Of a DNA stretch of 64,000 bases, positions 49,818 to 58,099 are shown piece by piece. Every line of letters starts with the position of its first letter. Within the stretch, counting starts at the first letter, position 1. The position numbers and the translations under genes are program-made. Source of the DNA: Microbacterium helvum (GTDB lineage Bacteria; Actinomycetota; Actinomycetes; Actinomycetales; Microbacteriaceae); the NCBI RefSeq assembly GCF_014779795.1, contig NZ_JACXZS010000002.1, positions 186,001 to 250,000 on the forward strand. Direction: 5' to 3'. Under the pieces are notes generated by a model. That model had not been told where the DNA came from, did not search any database, and saw only the letters and a program-made list of their open reading frames with translations.

Positions 49818-50552
49818 TCAGGACTCGTCGAGCTGCTTGTTGCGCAGGATCGCGATGCCGACGAACGCCAGCCACAGCACGGTCAGTCCGTTGAAGGTCG
49901 CCACCGATCCCCAGCCGTTCGCGGCGTAGAAGTCGTACGAGTTGAAGCCGAAGAACATCGACGGCACGAGCAGCAGCTGCAGCACGGCCACCCCGAACGC
50001 GGTCCAGGCGACCCAGCGGCGCAGCATCCCGGTGCGCAGCACGACGTAGCCGAACGCGATGCCGAACACCATCAGCAGCAGATGCGTGATGGAGCCGTAG
50101 AGCAGATAGGTCGGCACGATGCGCGTCGGGTCGATCCATTCGGATTCCCGGATCGCGGTGCTGCCCTCGAGGCCCTTCGCGACCAGGTCGACGATCGTCC
50201 ACGCGGCGCCGACGGTGCCCGCGACGGTGCCGAACCATTCGTACCTGCTGTCTGTGCGCGCGACCAGGTGTCTCACCCCGCTCATGAAGACGAGGAGCGA
50301 GATCAGCGCCACGAAGCTGAACACGGTGCGGGTGAGGATCAGCCAATCCGGCATCAGGGCCCCCGTCTCGGGGCCGCAGACGTTCACGTCGCAGGCCGGC
50401 GTCGCGAAGTACAGCGGAATCTCGATGAGCGGCAGGAAGCCGCCGACGACGGCCGCCGCGCCGATCCAGCGGCGGGTGGTGCGAGTCACGCGAGCGGGTT
50501 CGGGGGTCGCGGACGAGTTCTGTGTAAGCAATGAAGTGTTCATGGCATGCAC
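49818..50552 (-). CDS. Polytopic membrane protein of unknown function
   Basis: The 244-aa protein has about seven membrane helices (for example AAAVVGGFLPLIEIPLYFAT and LYGSITHLLLMVFGIAFGYV). A loop near residue 55 contains two cysteines (CDVNVCG), possibly outside the cell. It resembles uncharacterised DUF4386-like proteins only in layout. The start may be ATG 50552 or ATG 50543; AAGG lies 9 nt before the first. It diverges from a TetR regulator and overlaps a candidate operator, so it is probably that regulator's target. Confidence 0.72.
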   Translation of the reverse strand: MHAMNTSLLTQNSSATPEPARVTRTTRRWIGAAAVVGGFLPLIEIPLYFATPACDVNVCGPETGALMPDWLILTRTVFSFVALISLLVFMSGVRHLVARTDSRYEWFGTVAGTVGAAWTIVDLVAKGLEGSTAIRESEWIDPTRIVPTYLLYGSITHLLLMVFGIAFGYVVLRTGMLRRWVAWTAFGVAVLQLLLVPSMFFGFNSYDFYAANGWGSVATFNGLTVLWLAFVGIAILRNKQLDES

Positions 50553-50568
50553 AGTAGCCTTAACTGTG
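50550..50568. promoter_or_regulatory. Candidate TetR operator at the membrane-protein start
   Basis: CACAGT (50550-50555) and ACTGTG (50563-50568) are perfect arms with a 7-nt spacer. The left arm overlaps the start codon of the minus-strand gene. TGTGTAAGC also occurs twice in direct order (50521-50529 and 50565-50573). Confidence 0.45.
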
Positions 50569-50614
50569 TAAGCCGTCTACTATTTGTTTCGAAGACGTCG
50601 AGAGGATGCCGCGC

Positions 50615-51382
50615 ATGACGCCCGCCACCCCCAGCCCCCCGCGGGGCGCTGACCTCGCCGCGCTCCCGCCCGGCCTTGCCGCGGCGTGGGGCGTCGTCGA
50701 GACCGAAGGGCGCCGTGGGCCGAAGCCGGCGCACACCGTCGACGAGGTGGTCGAAGCGGCGACGGTCCTGGCGGACGAGGAAGGCATCGCTGCGGCATCC
50801 CTCCCCCGTGTCGCGGCGCGGATCGGGGTGAGCACGAACGCGCTCTACCGCTACGTGAGCTCGAAGGACGAGCTGCTCGTGCTCGTCGCCGACCGCGCGT
50901 GGGGCGACCCGCCGACGCTCCCGGGTGACGACTGGCGCCCGGCCGCGGCGACGTGGGCGCGGCGGCTGTTCGAGCAGTTCGTGGCACGGCCGTGGCTGCT
51001 GGATGTGCCGCGGACCGTCCCGCTCACCCCGCACAACGCGGCCTGGCTGGAGGTGCTGATCGGCGCGCTCTCGCCGACCGGAATGGGTGCGCAGCAGATG
51101 CTCAACTGCGCATACCTGCTCGACAGCCACGCCCGATACGGCGCGGATCTGCGTCGCAATGCGCCTACTCCGGCCGAGCTGCAGCGCGCGAACCCGGATC
51201 AACAGCGCGCAGTGGGCGCGGTGCGCGAGTTCCTCGATGCGCAGCTGCGTGCCCGCCGCCTCGATGCGGTCGCGGACGTCATGCAGGAGCCGATGTTCCT
51301 CGCTGACGAGCCCCCGCTCGACGGGTTCGAGTTCGGGTTGGATCGCATCCTCGACGGCATCGCGGCGTACGTCGAACGATAG
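50615..51382 (+). CDS. TetR/AcrR-family regulator with tetracycline-repressor-like C-terminal domain
   Basis: The 255-aa protein starts at ATG 50615, 9 nt after GAGAGG, in preference to ATG 50606. The HTH lies at residues about 45-90 (VVEAATVLADEEGIAAASLP then RIGVSTNALYRYVSSKDELL). The C-terminal domain is the long TetR_C type common in actinobacterial drug-resistance regulators. It faces a polytopic membrane protein gene across an inverted-repeat operator. The ligand is unknown. Confidence 0.85.
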   Translation: MTPATPSPPRGADLAALPPGLAAAWGVVETEGRRGPKPAHTVDEVVEAATVLADEEGIAAASLPRVAARIGVSTNALYRYVSSKDELLVLVADRAWGDPPTLPGDDWRPAAATWARRLFEQFVARPWLLDVPRTVPLTPHNAAWLEVLIGALSPTGMGAQQMLNCAYLLDSHARYGADLRRNAPTPAELQRANPDQQRAVGAVREFLDAQLRARRLDAVADVMQEPMFLADEPPLDGFEFGLDRILDGIAAYVER

Positions 51383-51391
51383 TCGCGCCGC

Positions 51392-52264
51392 TCAACGGGT
51401 GATCGCGGCCGCGGCGATCGAGGCCAGCAGATGGTCGCGGGACTCCTCGTGGGCGGTGATCGTCACCACCGACGTGCCGGCGTCGTCGATCACGACGTAC
51501 TGCCCGTACTTGCCGTCCAGGCGCCATGTCTTGCCGGGGCCCTCCCAGACCGCGAGTCCGTAGTGCGAGGAGGAGCCGCCGTACGGCGTGGTGACCCAGT
51601 CCGCGTGCATGTGGTCGACCCAGTCCGCGCTGACGAGCTGCGACGATCCCCAGCGGCCACGGTCGCGCAGCACCCGGCCGATGCGAGCGAGCTCCTCGGT
51701 GCGCAGCTGCAGTCCGCTGCCGCCGATGATCCATCCCTGCGGACAGCGATGCCACTGCGGATTGTGGATGCCGAGCGGGTCGAACAGCCGAGGCATGAGC
51801 CAGTCGCGCACATCGCCGACGACGCTCCCGAGCAGCCGCATCGCGGTGTACGTGCTCGCGTCGCTGTACTGGAACGTCGTGCCGGCGCCCACCGAGGGCC
51901 GCCGCAGCATCTCCTGCGCGAGGTCGGGCCAGGGTGCGGGCTGGTCGCCGAACCACTCGAAATCGATGCCGCTCGTCATGGTCAGCAGCTGCCTCATCGT
52001 GACACGATCGACGCCGTCACCGAGCTCGAAGGCCGGCAGCAGATCGTCGACGGTGGAATCGAGCGAGAGGATGCCGTCGTCAACGGCCATCCCGACGGCC
52101 AGTGCGCAGACGCCTTTCGAGGCCGAGTAGATGTTGACGCGGTCGTCGCTGCGCCACCGGTGCTGTGCTTCGTCCTCGTCGACGCGCACGTGGATGCCGT
52201 ACGCGGCCAGTCCCAGCGCGTCGATCTCGGTGACGATGGTCTGCAGGACGGCGGCGGCGCTCAC
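51392..52264 (-). CDS. Serine hydrolase of the beta-lactamase class C family
   Basis: The 290-aa protein has the catalytic SxxK as YSASKG near residue 44, YSD as FQYSDAS near residue 138, and a late H-x-G-like segment not clearly present. No signal peptide is visible from GTG 52264, which suggests a cytosolic esterase or peptidase rather than a resistance enzyme. GTG 52264 is chosen because CAGACT lies 7 nt upstream; the long upstream reading has no homology. It is convergent with the TetR gene. Confidence 0.8.
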   Translation of the reverse strand: MSAAAVLQTIVTEIDALGLAAYGIHVRVDEDEAQHRWRSDDRVNIYSASKGVCALAVGMAVDDGILSLDSTVDDLLPAFELGDGVDRVTMRQLLTMTSGIDFEWFGDQPAPWPDLAQEMLRRPSVGAGTTFQYSDASTYTAMRLLGSVVGDVRDWLMPRLFDPLGIHNPQWHRCPQGWIIGGSGLQLRTEELARIGRVLRDRGRWGSSQLVSADWVDHMHADWVTTPYGGSSSHYGLAVWEGPGKTWRLDGKYGQYVVIDDAGTSVVTITAHEESRDHLLASIAAAAITR

Positions 52265-52290
52265 GTCCAGCAGTCTGGCAGACCCGGGAC

Positions 52291-52860
52291 TCAGAGCGAT
52301 CCGGCGAGGAGGGACTCGGCGACCTCGTGCACGGCGGAGCGCTCCGGGAACGCCCCCAGCTCGCCCGCGTACAGCAGATGCGCACCGCCGACGAGCGCGA
52401 GCGAAAGCGCGGGCACGTCGGCGTCCTGGCGGATCCACCCCACCTCGCGCCCGGCACCCAGCACGTCGATGACGACGGCGGTGGCATCCATCAGCAGTGG
52501 GATCCCGAAGGCGCCGTCTGCCCGTGCACGACGCCGCACCTCGTCGCGGCTGATGACGAGGGCGATCAGCGCGAGAGTCGTCCGGGTGAAGATCTGCTCG
52601 ATCACGTCCGCGACCGCCGCAGCAGCGGAGCCCGCGGCGCGGGGCTCGATCGCACGGATCCGCACCGCGTCCTCGGCGACGAGGGTGGCGAGGTACGCAT
52701 CGAAATCCTCGAAGTGCCGGTGCAGCACGCCTTTCGCCACCCCTGAGGCGATCGTGACGGATCGGCTGGTCACCGCGCTCGCCCCCTCGGTCGCCAGCAG
52801 CCTGCGGCCCGCGTCGAGCAGCACGGTGCGGGGGTCTTCGAGGGCGCGACCGGTCGGCAT
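52291..52860 (-). CDS. TetR/AcrR-family regulator
   Basis: The 189-aa protein has the HTH near residues 12-55 (LLDAGRRLLATEGASAVTSR and IASGVAKGVLHRHFEDFDAY). ATG 52860 is chosen because AAAGG precedes it and longer readings enter the operator. It diverges from a GNAT gene across a perfect 16-bp inverted repeat, so it probably represses itself and that neighbour. It lies 26 nt upstream of the serine hydrolase on the same strand and may be cotranscribed with it. Confidence 0.85.
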   Translation of the reverse strand: MPTGRALEDPRTVLLDAGRRLLATEGASAVTSRSVTIASGVAKGVLHRHFEDFDAYLATLVAEDAVRIRAIEPRAAGSAAAAVADVIEQIFTRTTLALIALVISRDEVRRRARADGAFGIPLLMDATAVVIDVLGAGREVGWIRQDADVPALSLALVGGAHLLYAGELGAFPERSAVHEVAESLLAGSL

Positions 52861-52875
52861 CGCATCGACCTTTCT

Positions 52876-52914
52876 AGTGGGCGGGTGCCCACTCCTAATG
52901 GGCACCCGCCCACT
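52876..52914. promoter_or_regulatory. 16-bp perfect inverted-repeat operator
   Basis: AGTGGGCGGGTGCCCA (52876-52891) and TGGGCACCCGCCCACT (52899-52914) are exact inverted copies with a 7-nt spacer. The element lies between the TetR start at 52860 and the GNAT start at 52939. It contains a minus-strand -10-like TAGGAG in the spacer, so binding would block the TetR promoter. Confidence 0.8.
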
Positions 52915-52938
52915 CTAGTCTTCTGGCAGACTTCCGGA

Positions 52939-53616
52939 ATGCCGCACCCCGACACCCTCGCCCGTCTCTGGCCCGCCTCTGCCATCCGCGCGCGGGCAGG
53001 TGATCTGGAACTCCGCTGGATCGACGACGAGCTGGTCGTCGAGCTGGCGGAACTGGCCGGGCGCGGCATCCATCATCCCGACGCCATGCCGTTCGACCAT
53101 CCGTGGACGCGCGGTACCGCGGACGAGGTCGCCCGCAGCGTGCTGCTGTACCAGTGGGAGAGCCGCGGGCACGTATCGCCGGAGACGTTCCGCCTCGAAC
53201 TCGCGGTGCTGCACCGCGGCGTGCCGGTGGGCATCCAGAGCATGACGGCCAAGGACTGGACGGTGCTGCGCGCCGTGCAGACCGGCTCATGGCTCGGGCT
53301 GGAGCATCAAGGGCAGGGACTCGGCACCCGCATGCGGGCGCTCGTGCTGCAGCTGGCGTTCGAGGGTTTCGGTGCGCAGGAGGCGCGGTCGGGCGCGTTC
53401 GCCGACAACCCCGCCTCCAACGGGGTGTCTCGGCGCCTCGGGTACGAACCCGACGGAGCGTATCTGTCGGCCCGCGAGGGTGTGGCCGCGCTCCACAACC
53501 GCTACGTCATGTCGCGTGAGCGGTGGCAGACGCAGCGCGCCGCGCACGAGGCGCTGCTGGGGGCACCGGTGGAGCTGCGGGGCGTCGAGGCCCTTCGCAC
53601 GCCCGCGGCCGGCTGA
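52939..53616 (+). CDS. GNAT-family N-acetyltransferase
   Basis: The 225-aa protein has the acetyl-CoA loop LEHQGQGLGTRMRALVLQLA near residue 125, then ARSGAFADNPASNGVSRRLG, typical of RimJ/RimL-like GNATs. CAGACT (52927-52932) ends 6 nt before ATG 52939; TAGTCT (52916-52921) is a second -10 candidate. It faces the TetR gene across the perfect operator and is its likely target. The acceptor is unknown; antibiotic acetylation is possible but unsupported. Confidence 0.83.
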   Translation: MPHPDTLARLWPASAIRARAGDLELRWIDDELVVELAELAGRGIHHPDAMPFDHPWTRGTADEVARSVLLYQWESRGHVSPETFRLELAVLHRGVPVGIQSMTAKDWTVLRAVQTGSWLGLEHQGQGLGTRMRALVLQLAFEGFGAQEARSGAFADNPASNGVSRRLGYEPDGAYLSAREGVAALHNRYVMSRERWQTQRAAHEALLGAPVELRGVEALRTPAAG

Positions 53617-53679
53617 GCACCGCCGCGAGCGGCCCGAGTGGAGCGGGCACCCCCGCGCACCCGCTCCACGACTGTCTCG

Positions 53680-53943
53680 TCAGAGGCCGGCGGTGTCGTC
53701 CGGAGTGCGCGTGGTGCGACGCGTCACCTGTGCATCCGCGGCAGGGTCGACCGACGTGCTCGTGACGACGTCCGAACGGCGGCGGCGCATCATCAGCACG
53801 ATGCCGACCAGGAAGATCACGACGCCGGCCCCCATGAGGATGTAGCCGATCATGTCGAGGTCGACCCAGTCCACCTGGACGTTCAGCGCGAACGTCAGGA
53901 TGGCTCCGATCGCGAACAGTACGATTCCTGCTCCGATGCTCAT
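53680..53943 (-). CDS. DUF6458-family small membrane protein
   Basis: The 87-aa protein has two membrane helices (GIVLFAIGAILTFALN and GYILMGAGVVIFLVGIVLMM), a basic RRRR junction and a Thr/Asp/Arg-rich tail. This matches a small actinobacterial family of unknown function. AAAGGAGC precedes ATG 53943. Confidence 0.8.
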   Translation of the reverse strand: MSIGAGIVLFAIGAILTFALNVQVDWVDLDMIGYILMGAGVVIFLVGIVLMMRRRRSDVVTSTSVDPAADAQVTRRTTRTPDDTAGL

Positions 53944-54086
53944 GTGAAGCTCCTTTCCGGAGTGCTCCTCAGCCCTCCCCGGGCCGGGGGGACGGGGTTG
54001 TCCCGGGTACCACGCTGGCCGATCCGCCCGCCGCGGTGCAGGGGCTTGACAAAGTGGATGCCGGCGGCCGAGCCGTCGGCGATGAC

Positions 54087-54092
54087 TACGCT
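54087..54092 (+). promoter_or_regulatory. -10 hexamer for the MFS gene (leaderless)
   Basis: TACGCT ends 6 nt before GTG 54099. It decides that start over an upstream in-frame ATG (54036) and ATG 54123. A TTGACA at 54046-54051 lies too far upstream to be its -35. Confidence 0.6.
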
Positions 54093-54098
54093 GGAACG

Positions 54099-55430
54099 GT
54101 GCCCAGCCTGTCTCGTCCCGCGATGACGGGGCCGGGGGTGCGTGCCTGGGCGATCTGGAGCGTCGGTGTCGCGGCGTACGTGCTCGCGATCACGAACCGC
54201 TCCTCGCTCAGCGCCGTGGGCGTCGACGCGGCGGCCCGGTTCGACGCCGATGCGGCGACGCTGTCGATGTTCGCCGTGGTGCAGCTCGCGGTCTACGGCG
54301 GCATGCAGATCCCGATCGGCGTGCTGCTGGACCGCTATGGCGCGCGTCCGATCATGACGGTCGGCATGCTGCTCATGGCCGTCGGGCAGCTGACGATGGC
54401 CATCTCTCCCAGTGTCGGGGTGGCGATCCTCGCCCGGACGCTGCTGGGCGCCGGCGACGCGGCGATCTTCCCCGGCGTGCTTCGTCTCATCGCGACATGG
54501 TTCCCCGCGCAGCGCGGGCCGATCATGGTGCAGCTGACCGGCATCGTGGGCCAGACCGGTCAGCTCGTCGCGCTCATTCCGCTGGCGGCGCTGCTGCATG
54601 CGACGACGTGGACCATCACCTTCGGCAGCATCGCGGGGCTGGGCCTGCTGTTCGCGGTGCTCGTGTTCCTGCTGATCCGCAACCATCCGCCGGACCGGAC
54701 CGAGGACGTGTCGGTCGACACCGACACCGGGGCGATCCGGGTCGTGACCTCGGCTGTCGACACGGGCGCTGGAATCCGCGCCGCCTGGGCGCATCCGGGC
54801 ACACGCCTCGCCTTCTGGTCGCACTTCACCACGCCCTTCGCGGGCACGGCGTTCGTGCTGCTGTGGGGAATGCCGTTCCTCACCGCAGGCGAGGGACGCA
54901 CGACCGCCGAAGCGGCGTCGATCATGTCGCTGTACGTCGTCGTCGGGATGGTGCTGGGCCCGGTGATGGGCGGACTGTCGCAGCGGATCCCCCACCTTCG
55001 CTCCCGCGCACTCGTGCTGCCGACCGTCGCGGTGCAGGCGCTTGCCTGGCTCACGGTCATCGCTTACCCGGGGCCGGCGCCGCTGTGGCTGCTGCTCACC
55101 CTCGCGGTGGCACTGGCGACGGGTGGACCGGCGTCCATGATCGCGTTCGACCACGCGCGGACCCACAATCCTTCGCACCGGCTCAGCACCGCGACGGGCG
55201 TGACGAACGCCGGCGGGTTCCTCGCCGCGCTCGTCGCCATCCTGCTCATCGGTCTCGCTCTGGACCTGCAGGGCGCCGGCACTCCGGCGACCTACACGCT
55301 GGACGCGTTCCGCCTCGCGTTCCTCACGCAGCTGCCGCTGTGGGCGCTCGGCGCGACCTTCATCGTCATCGAACGCAAGCGCACCCGCATCCGGCTGGGC
55401 ATCGACCCGCCGCGTCGCCCGCGTCGCTGA
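54099..55430 (+). CDS. MFS transporter
   Basis: The 443-aa protein has twelve membrane helices and the MFS A-motif-like loop LLDRYGARPIMTVGM between helices 2 and 3. The central loop after helix 6 is acidic and Thr-rich (residues about 205-220). It resembles sugar-phosphate/organic-anion (ACS) family members. The following psuG-psuK pair lies 81 nt downstream, so it could import pseudouridine or a related nucleoside. That link is inference. Confidence 0.83.
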   Translation: MPSLSRPAMTGPGVRAWAIWSVGVAAYVLAITNRSSLSAVGVDAAARFDADAATLSMFAVVQLAVYGGMQIPIGVLLDRYGARPIMTVGMLLMAVGQLTMAISPSVGVAILARTLLGAGDAAIFPGVLRLIATWFPAQRGPIMVQLTGIVGQTGQLVALIPLAALLHATTWTITFGSIAGLGLLFAVLVFLLIRNHPPDRTEDVSVDTDTGAIRVVTSAVDTGAGIRAAWAHPGTRLAFWSHFTTPFAGTAFVLLWGMPFLTAGEGRTTAEAASIMSLYVVVGMVLGPVMGGLSQRIPHLRSRALVLPTVAVQALAWLTVIAYPGPAPLWLLLTLAVALATGGPASMIAFDHARTHNPSHRLSTATGVTNAGGFLAALVAILLIGLALDLQGAGTPATYTLDAFRLAFLTQLPLWALGATFIVIERKRTRIRLGIDPPRRPRR

Positions 55431-55454
55431 ACCGCGCGTCGATACTGTGGCGGT

Positions 55455-55466
55455 GTCGGATCCGAC
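55455..55466. promoter_or_regulatory. 12-bp palindrome in the psuG leader
   Basis: GTCGGATCCGAC is a perfect palindrome. It lies 6 nt after TACTGT (55443-55448), a possible -10, so it overlaps the expected transcription start. A CGCGCAG/CTGCGCG hairpin (55475-55494) follows in the leader before AAAGGA. An operator for a pseudouridine regulator is a guess. Confidence 0.4.
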
Positions 55467-55511
55467 GACGATCGCGCGCAGAAGGGCCTGCGCGAAGCGA
55501 AAGGACGCGCC

Positions 55512-56426
55512 GTGACAGACCCACTCGTCATCGCTCCCGAGGTGCAGGCGGCTCTCGCCGCCGGCGAGCCCGTGCTGGCGCTGGAGTCCACGATCTTCAC
55601 GCACGGGCTGCCGAGGCCGCGCAACCTGGACGTGGCTCTCGAAGCCGAGGCCCGCGTGCGGGCGCTCGGGGTGGTGCCCGCGACGATCGGCCTCATCGAC
55701 GGGCGTCCGACCGTCGGCCTGACGCCCGACGAGATCGAGCGGCTCGGCACGGCCGACGGTGTGGTCAAGGCCAGTGTGCGCGACGTGCCGGTCGCGGCGG
55801 TGAAGGGCCTCAGCGCGGGCACGACCGTCGCGGCGACGGCCTATCTCGCGGCGCGTGCGGGTGTGCGGGTCTTCTCGACGGGCGGACTCGGCGGCGTCCA
55901 CCGCGGCGCCCCTTCGACCTTCGATGAGTCCGCCGATCTTCCCGCGCTGGCGGGCCTCCCGCTGGTGGTCGTGAGCGCCGGGGTGAAGTCGATCCTCGAC
56001 ATCCCGTTGACGCTGGAGCGCCTCGAGACCCTGGGCCTCGCCGTCGTCGGGTATCGCACCACCGACTACCCCGGCTTCTACGTCGCGGACTCGGGTCACG
56101 ACATCGAGTACTCCGTCGACTCCCCCGCCGAGATCGCCGCCATCGCCCGCACCCGCGACGGCCTCGGGATCGCGTCGACGCTGCTCGTCGCCAACCCGCT
56201 CGCCGCCGAGCGCGAGCTCGATCCCGTCGAACACGACCGCGTCCTGCGTCAGGCGCTCGCGGCCGCGGAGGTCCAGGGCATCGCGGGGCACGACACCACG
56301 CCCTTCCTGCTCGACTTCTTCCAGCGCGAGACGGCCGGACGCAGCCTCGACGTCAATGTCGAGGTGTATCGCGGCAACGTCGACCTCGGCGCCCGGATCG
56401 CGGTCGCGCTCGCGGACGCCGGCTGA
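55512..56426 (+). CDS. psuG: Pseudouridine-5'-phosphate glycosidase
   Basis: The 304-aa enzyme splits pseudouridine 5'-phosphate into uracil and ribose 5-phosphate. Family blocks include ALESTIFTHGLPRPRNLDVA, VPATIGLIDGRPTVGL, VKASVRDVPVA and VFSTGGLGGVHRGA. GTG 55512 follows AAAGGA. It overlaps psuK by one base, so kinase and glycosidase form a complete pseudouridine salvage unit for RNA-derived pseudouridine. Confidence 0.95.
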   Translation: MTDPLVIAPEVQAALAAGEPVLALESTIFTHGLPRPRNLDVALEAEARVRALGVVPATIGLIDGRPTVGLTPDEIERLGTADGVVKASVRDVPVAAVKGLSAGTTVAATAYLAARAGVRVFSTGGLGGVHRGAPSTFDESADLPALAGLPLVVVSAGVKSILDIPLTLERLETLGLAVVGYRTTDYPGFYVADSGHDIEYSVDSPAEIAAIARTRDGLGIASTLLVANPLAAERELDPVEHDRVLRQALAAAEVQGIAGHDTTPFLLDFFQRETAGRSLDVNVEVYRGNVDLGARIAVALADAG

Positions 56427-57262
56427 TGCTCGTGGTCATCGGCGATCTGGTCGCCGACCTCATCGTGCTGGGCAGCGCGTCGCTCGAGCGCGGGACGGAC
56501 AACCCCGCCGAGATCCGGCTCACTCGGGGTGGCAGCGCCGCGAACGTGGCGGTTGCGGCCGGGTCGCGGCATCCAGCCCGCTTCATCGGCCGCGTCGGGG
56601 ACGACACGCTCGCCGGGGCGCTCGTGGGCGAGCTCGAGGCCGCGGGCGTGGACGTGCGCGTGCAGCGTGCGGGGCGCACCGGCTCGATCGTGGTGCTCGT
56701 CGACGCGGTCGGCGAACGCACCATGATCACCGACCGCGGTGCCGCCGCGGAACTCGACGCGATCGACCCGACGTGGCTCGACGGCGCGACGTGGGTGCAT
56801 CTGCCGCTGTACGGCTTGGCCGTGCCCGGTTCCCGTCTTGCCGTGATGGATGCCGCCGGGCGGGCGGCCGCCGCCGGCGCTGTCATCAGCCTCGACCTGT
56901 CGAGCGTCGCCACGCTGCGCGACCTCGGCGGCGACGAGCTGCGCGGGATCCTCGGGCGGCTGCGCCCCGACGTCGTCTTCGCCAACGAAGACGAGTCACG
57001 GGTCGCAGCTGACCTCGGGCTGGCGATCCCCGGGACGTACGTGGTCAAGCGCGGCGCCGCTCCCGTGCTCGTGACCGTCGGCGGCGAGACGCGTGAGGTG
57101 CCGGTCGACCGTGTCGCCGACGTGCTCGACTCGACCGGCGCGGGCGACGCGTTCGCCGCCGGCTACATCACGGCCGCGCTGGCCGGGGCGGACGCGCACC
57201 AGAGCGCTCGGGCGGGCAGTGTGCTCGCGATGAGCGCGCTGCGGCGCCCGGGCGCCCTGTGA
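56426..57262 (+). CDS. psuK: PfkB-family kinase, probable pseudouridine kinase
   Basis: The 278-aa sugar/nucleoside kinase has the N-terminal VIGDLVADLIVLGS, the glycine-rich RGGSAANVAVAAGSR and the C-terminal PfkB signature DSTGAGDAFAAGY, with catalytic Asp. It is directly coupled to psuG, which makes pseudouridine the likely substrate. By sequence alone other PfkB substrates remain possible. Confidence 0.88.
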   Translation: MLVVIGDLVADLIVLGSASLERGTDNPAEIRLTRGGSAANVAVAAGSRHPARFIGRVGDDTLAGALVGELEAAGVDVRVQRAGRTGSIVVLVDAVGERTMITDRGAAAELDAIDPTWLDGATWVHLPLYGLAVPGSRLAVMDAAGRAAAAGAVISLDLSSVATLRDLGGDELRGILGRLRPDVVFANEDESRVAADLGLAIPGTYVVKRGAAPVLVTVGGETREVPVDRVADVLDSTGAGDAFAAGYITAALAGADAHQSARAGSVLAMSALRRPGAL

Positions 57263-57275
57263 CGTGCTCGCGGGG

Positions 57276-57719
57276 TCAGGCCTGGAGGCGCTCCAGCACG
57301 CGCTCGATGTCGTCGATGAACGAGTTGTAGCCGGCGATCGTGGCGGCGACCTGCTCGTCGCTGAAGTCGGAGCGGTCCTGCCGGATCGTCAGCACGGTGC
57401 CGTCGTCGGTCTCTTCGAGATCGAAGAGCACGGGAAGCCCCGCATCGTCGCCGGGCTGGTCGGTGAGGGTCATCGCCAGGTGCGACGGCGGCTCGACCAC
57501 CTTGTACTCGCCGGCCCAGTCGATCCGGTTGCCGTCGGGCAGGTGCATCACGGCCCGGAACTGGCCGCCGGGGCGCACGTCCATCGTGAGTGTCTCGTGC
57601 GGCACCTCGACGGCGGCGGTGCCGAACCAGACCGCGAAGTGCTCGGGCTTGACGAGGGTCTCGAACACCAGTTCGCGGGGTGCGCGCAGGGTGCGGGTCA
57701 CCGTGAAGTACTCAGTCAT
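57276..57719 (-). CDS. SRPBCC (AHSA1-type) protein
   Basis: The 147-aa protein has the START-like fold with EYFTVTRTLRAPRELVFETL, WFGTAAVEVPH, and the C-terminal helix (DEQVAATIAGYNSFIDDIER). It overlaps the ArsR gene by 8 nt. ArsR-SRPBCC pairs are frequent in actinobacteria. The SRPBCC protein probably binds a small hydrophobic ligand or acts as a stress factor. The exact role is unknown. Confidence 0.85.
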   Translation of the reverse strand: MTEYFTVTRTLRAPRELVFETLVKPEHFAVWFGTAAVEVPHETLTMDVRPGGQFRAVMHLPDGNRIDWAGEYKVVEPPSHLAMTLTDQPGDDAGLPVLFDLEETDDGTVLTIRQDRSDFSDEQVAATIAGYNSFIDDIERVLERLQA

Positions 57720-58074
57720 GGTCTTGCTCCTTGTCGGTGGTGCTGTCGGTGCCCAGCTGCTGCAGGGCGTTGAGGTACTGGTCGAGGGCCGAGAGGCTGT
57801 CGTCCCAGAACTTCGCGTAGTCGCCGATCCAGGCGGATGCCGCCGCCAGCGGCCGTGCGTCGAGCTGGGCGGGCCGATACTGAGCGGTGCGCCCGCGCGT
57901 CACGAGCCCCGCGTCCTGCAGCACCCGGAGATGCTTGGACACGGCGGCGAAGGTCATGTCGAACGGCTCGGCGAGCTCCCCCACGGTCGCTTCGCCCTCG
58001 CTCAGTCGCGCGAGGATCGCTCGCCGCGTCGGGTCGGCCAGTGCCGCGAACGTGCGGCTCAGGGTGTCGGTCAT
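57712..58074 (-). CDS. ArsR/SmtB-family regulator
   Basis: The 120-aa winged-helix protein shows LADPTRRAILARLSEGEATV and the recognition helix region FDMTFAAVSKHLRVLQDAGL followed by VTRGRTAQY. The metal-binding cysteines of true ArsR (ELCVC) are absent, so the inducer is probably not a thiophilic metal. GGGAGG precedes ATG 58074. It likely represses itself and the SRPBCC gene through the inverted repeat upstream, and perhaps the divergent reductase gene. Confidence 0.88.
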   Translation of the reverse strand: MTDTLSRTFAALADPTRRAILARLSEGEATVGELAEPFDMTFAAVSKHLRVLQDAGLVTRGRTAQYRPAQLDARPLAAASAWIGDYAKFWDDSLSALDQYLNALQQLGTDSTTDKEQDHD

Positions 58075-58099
58075 GACCTACCTCCCGTTCCCGTCCTTG

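Noticed and set aside
51392..52264. Beta-lactamase resistance gene
   Set aside because: It lacks an export signal and the full late motif, so an intracellular esterase or peptidase of the same fold is more likely.
54046..54051. TTGACA as the -35 of the MFS gene
   Set aside because: The distance to the TACGCT hexamer is 35 nt, about twice the usual spacing.
53940..56291. A 783-codon open frame antisense to the MFS transporter and psuG
   Set aside because: It is a shadow of the high-GC third-codon-position bias; the sense-strand genes have clear family motifs and ribosome sites.
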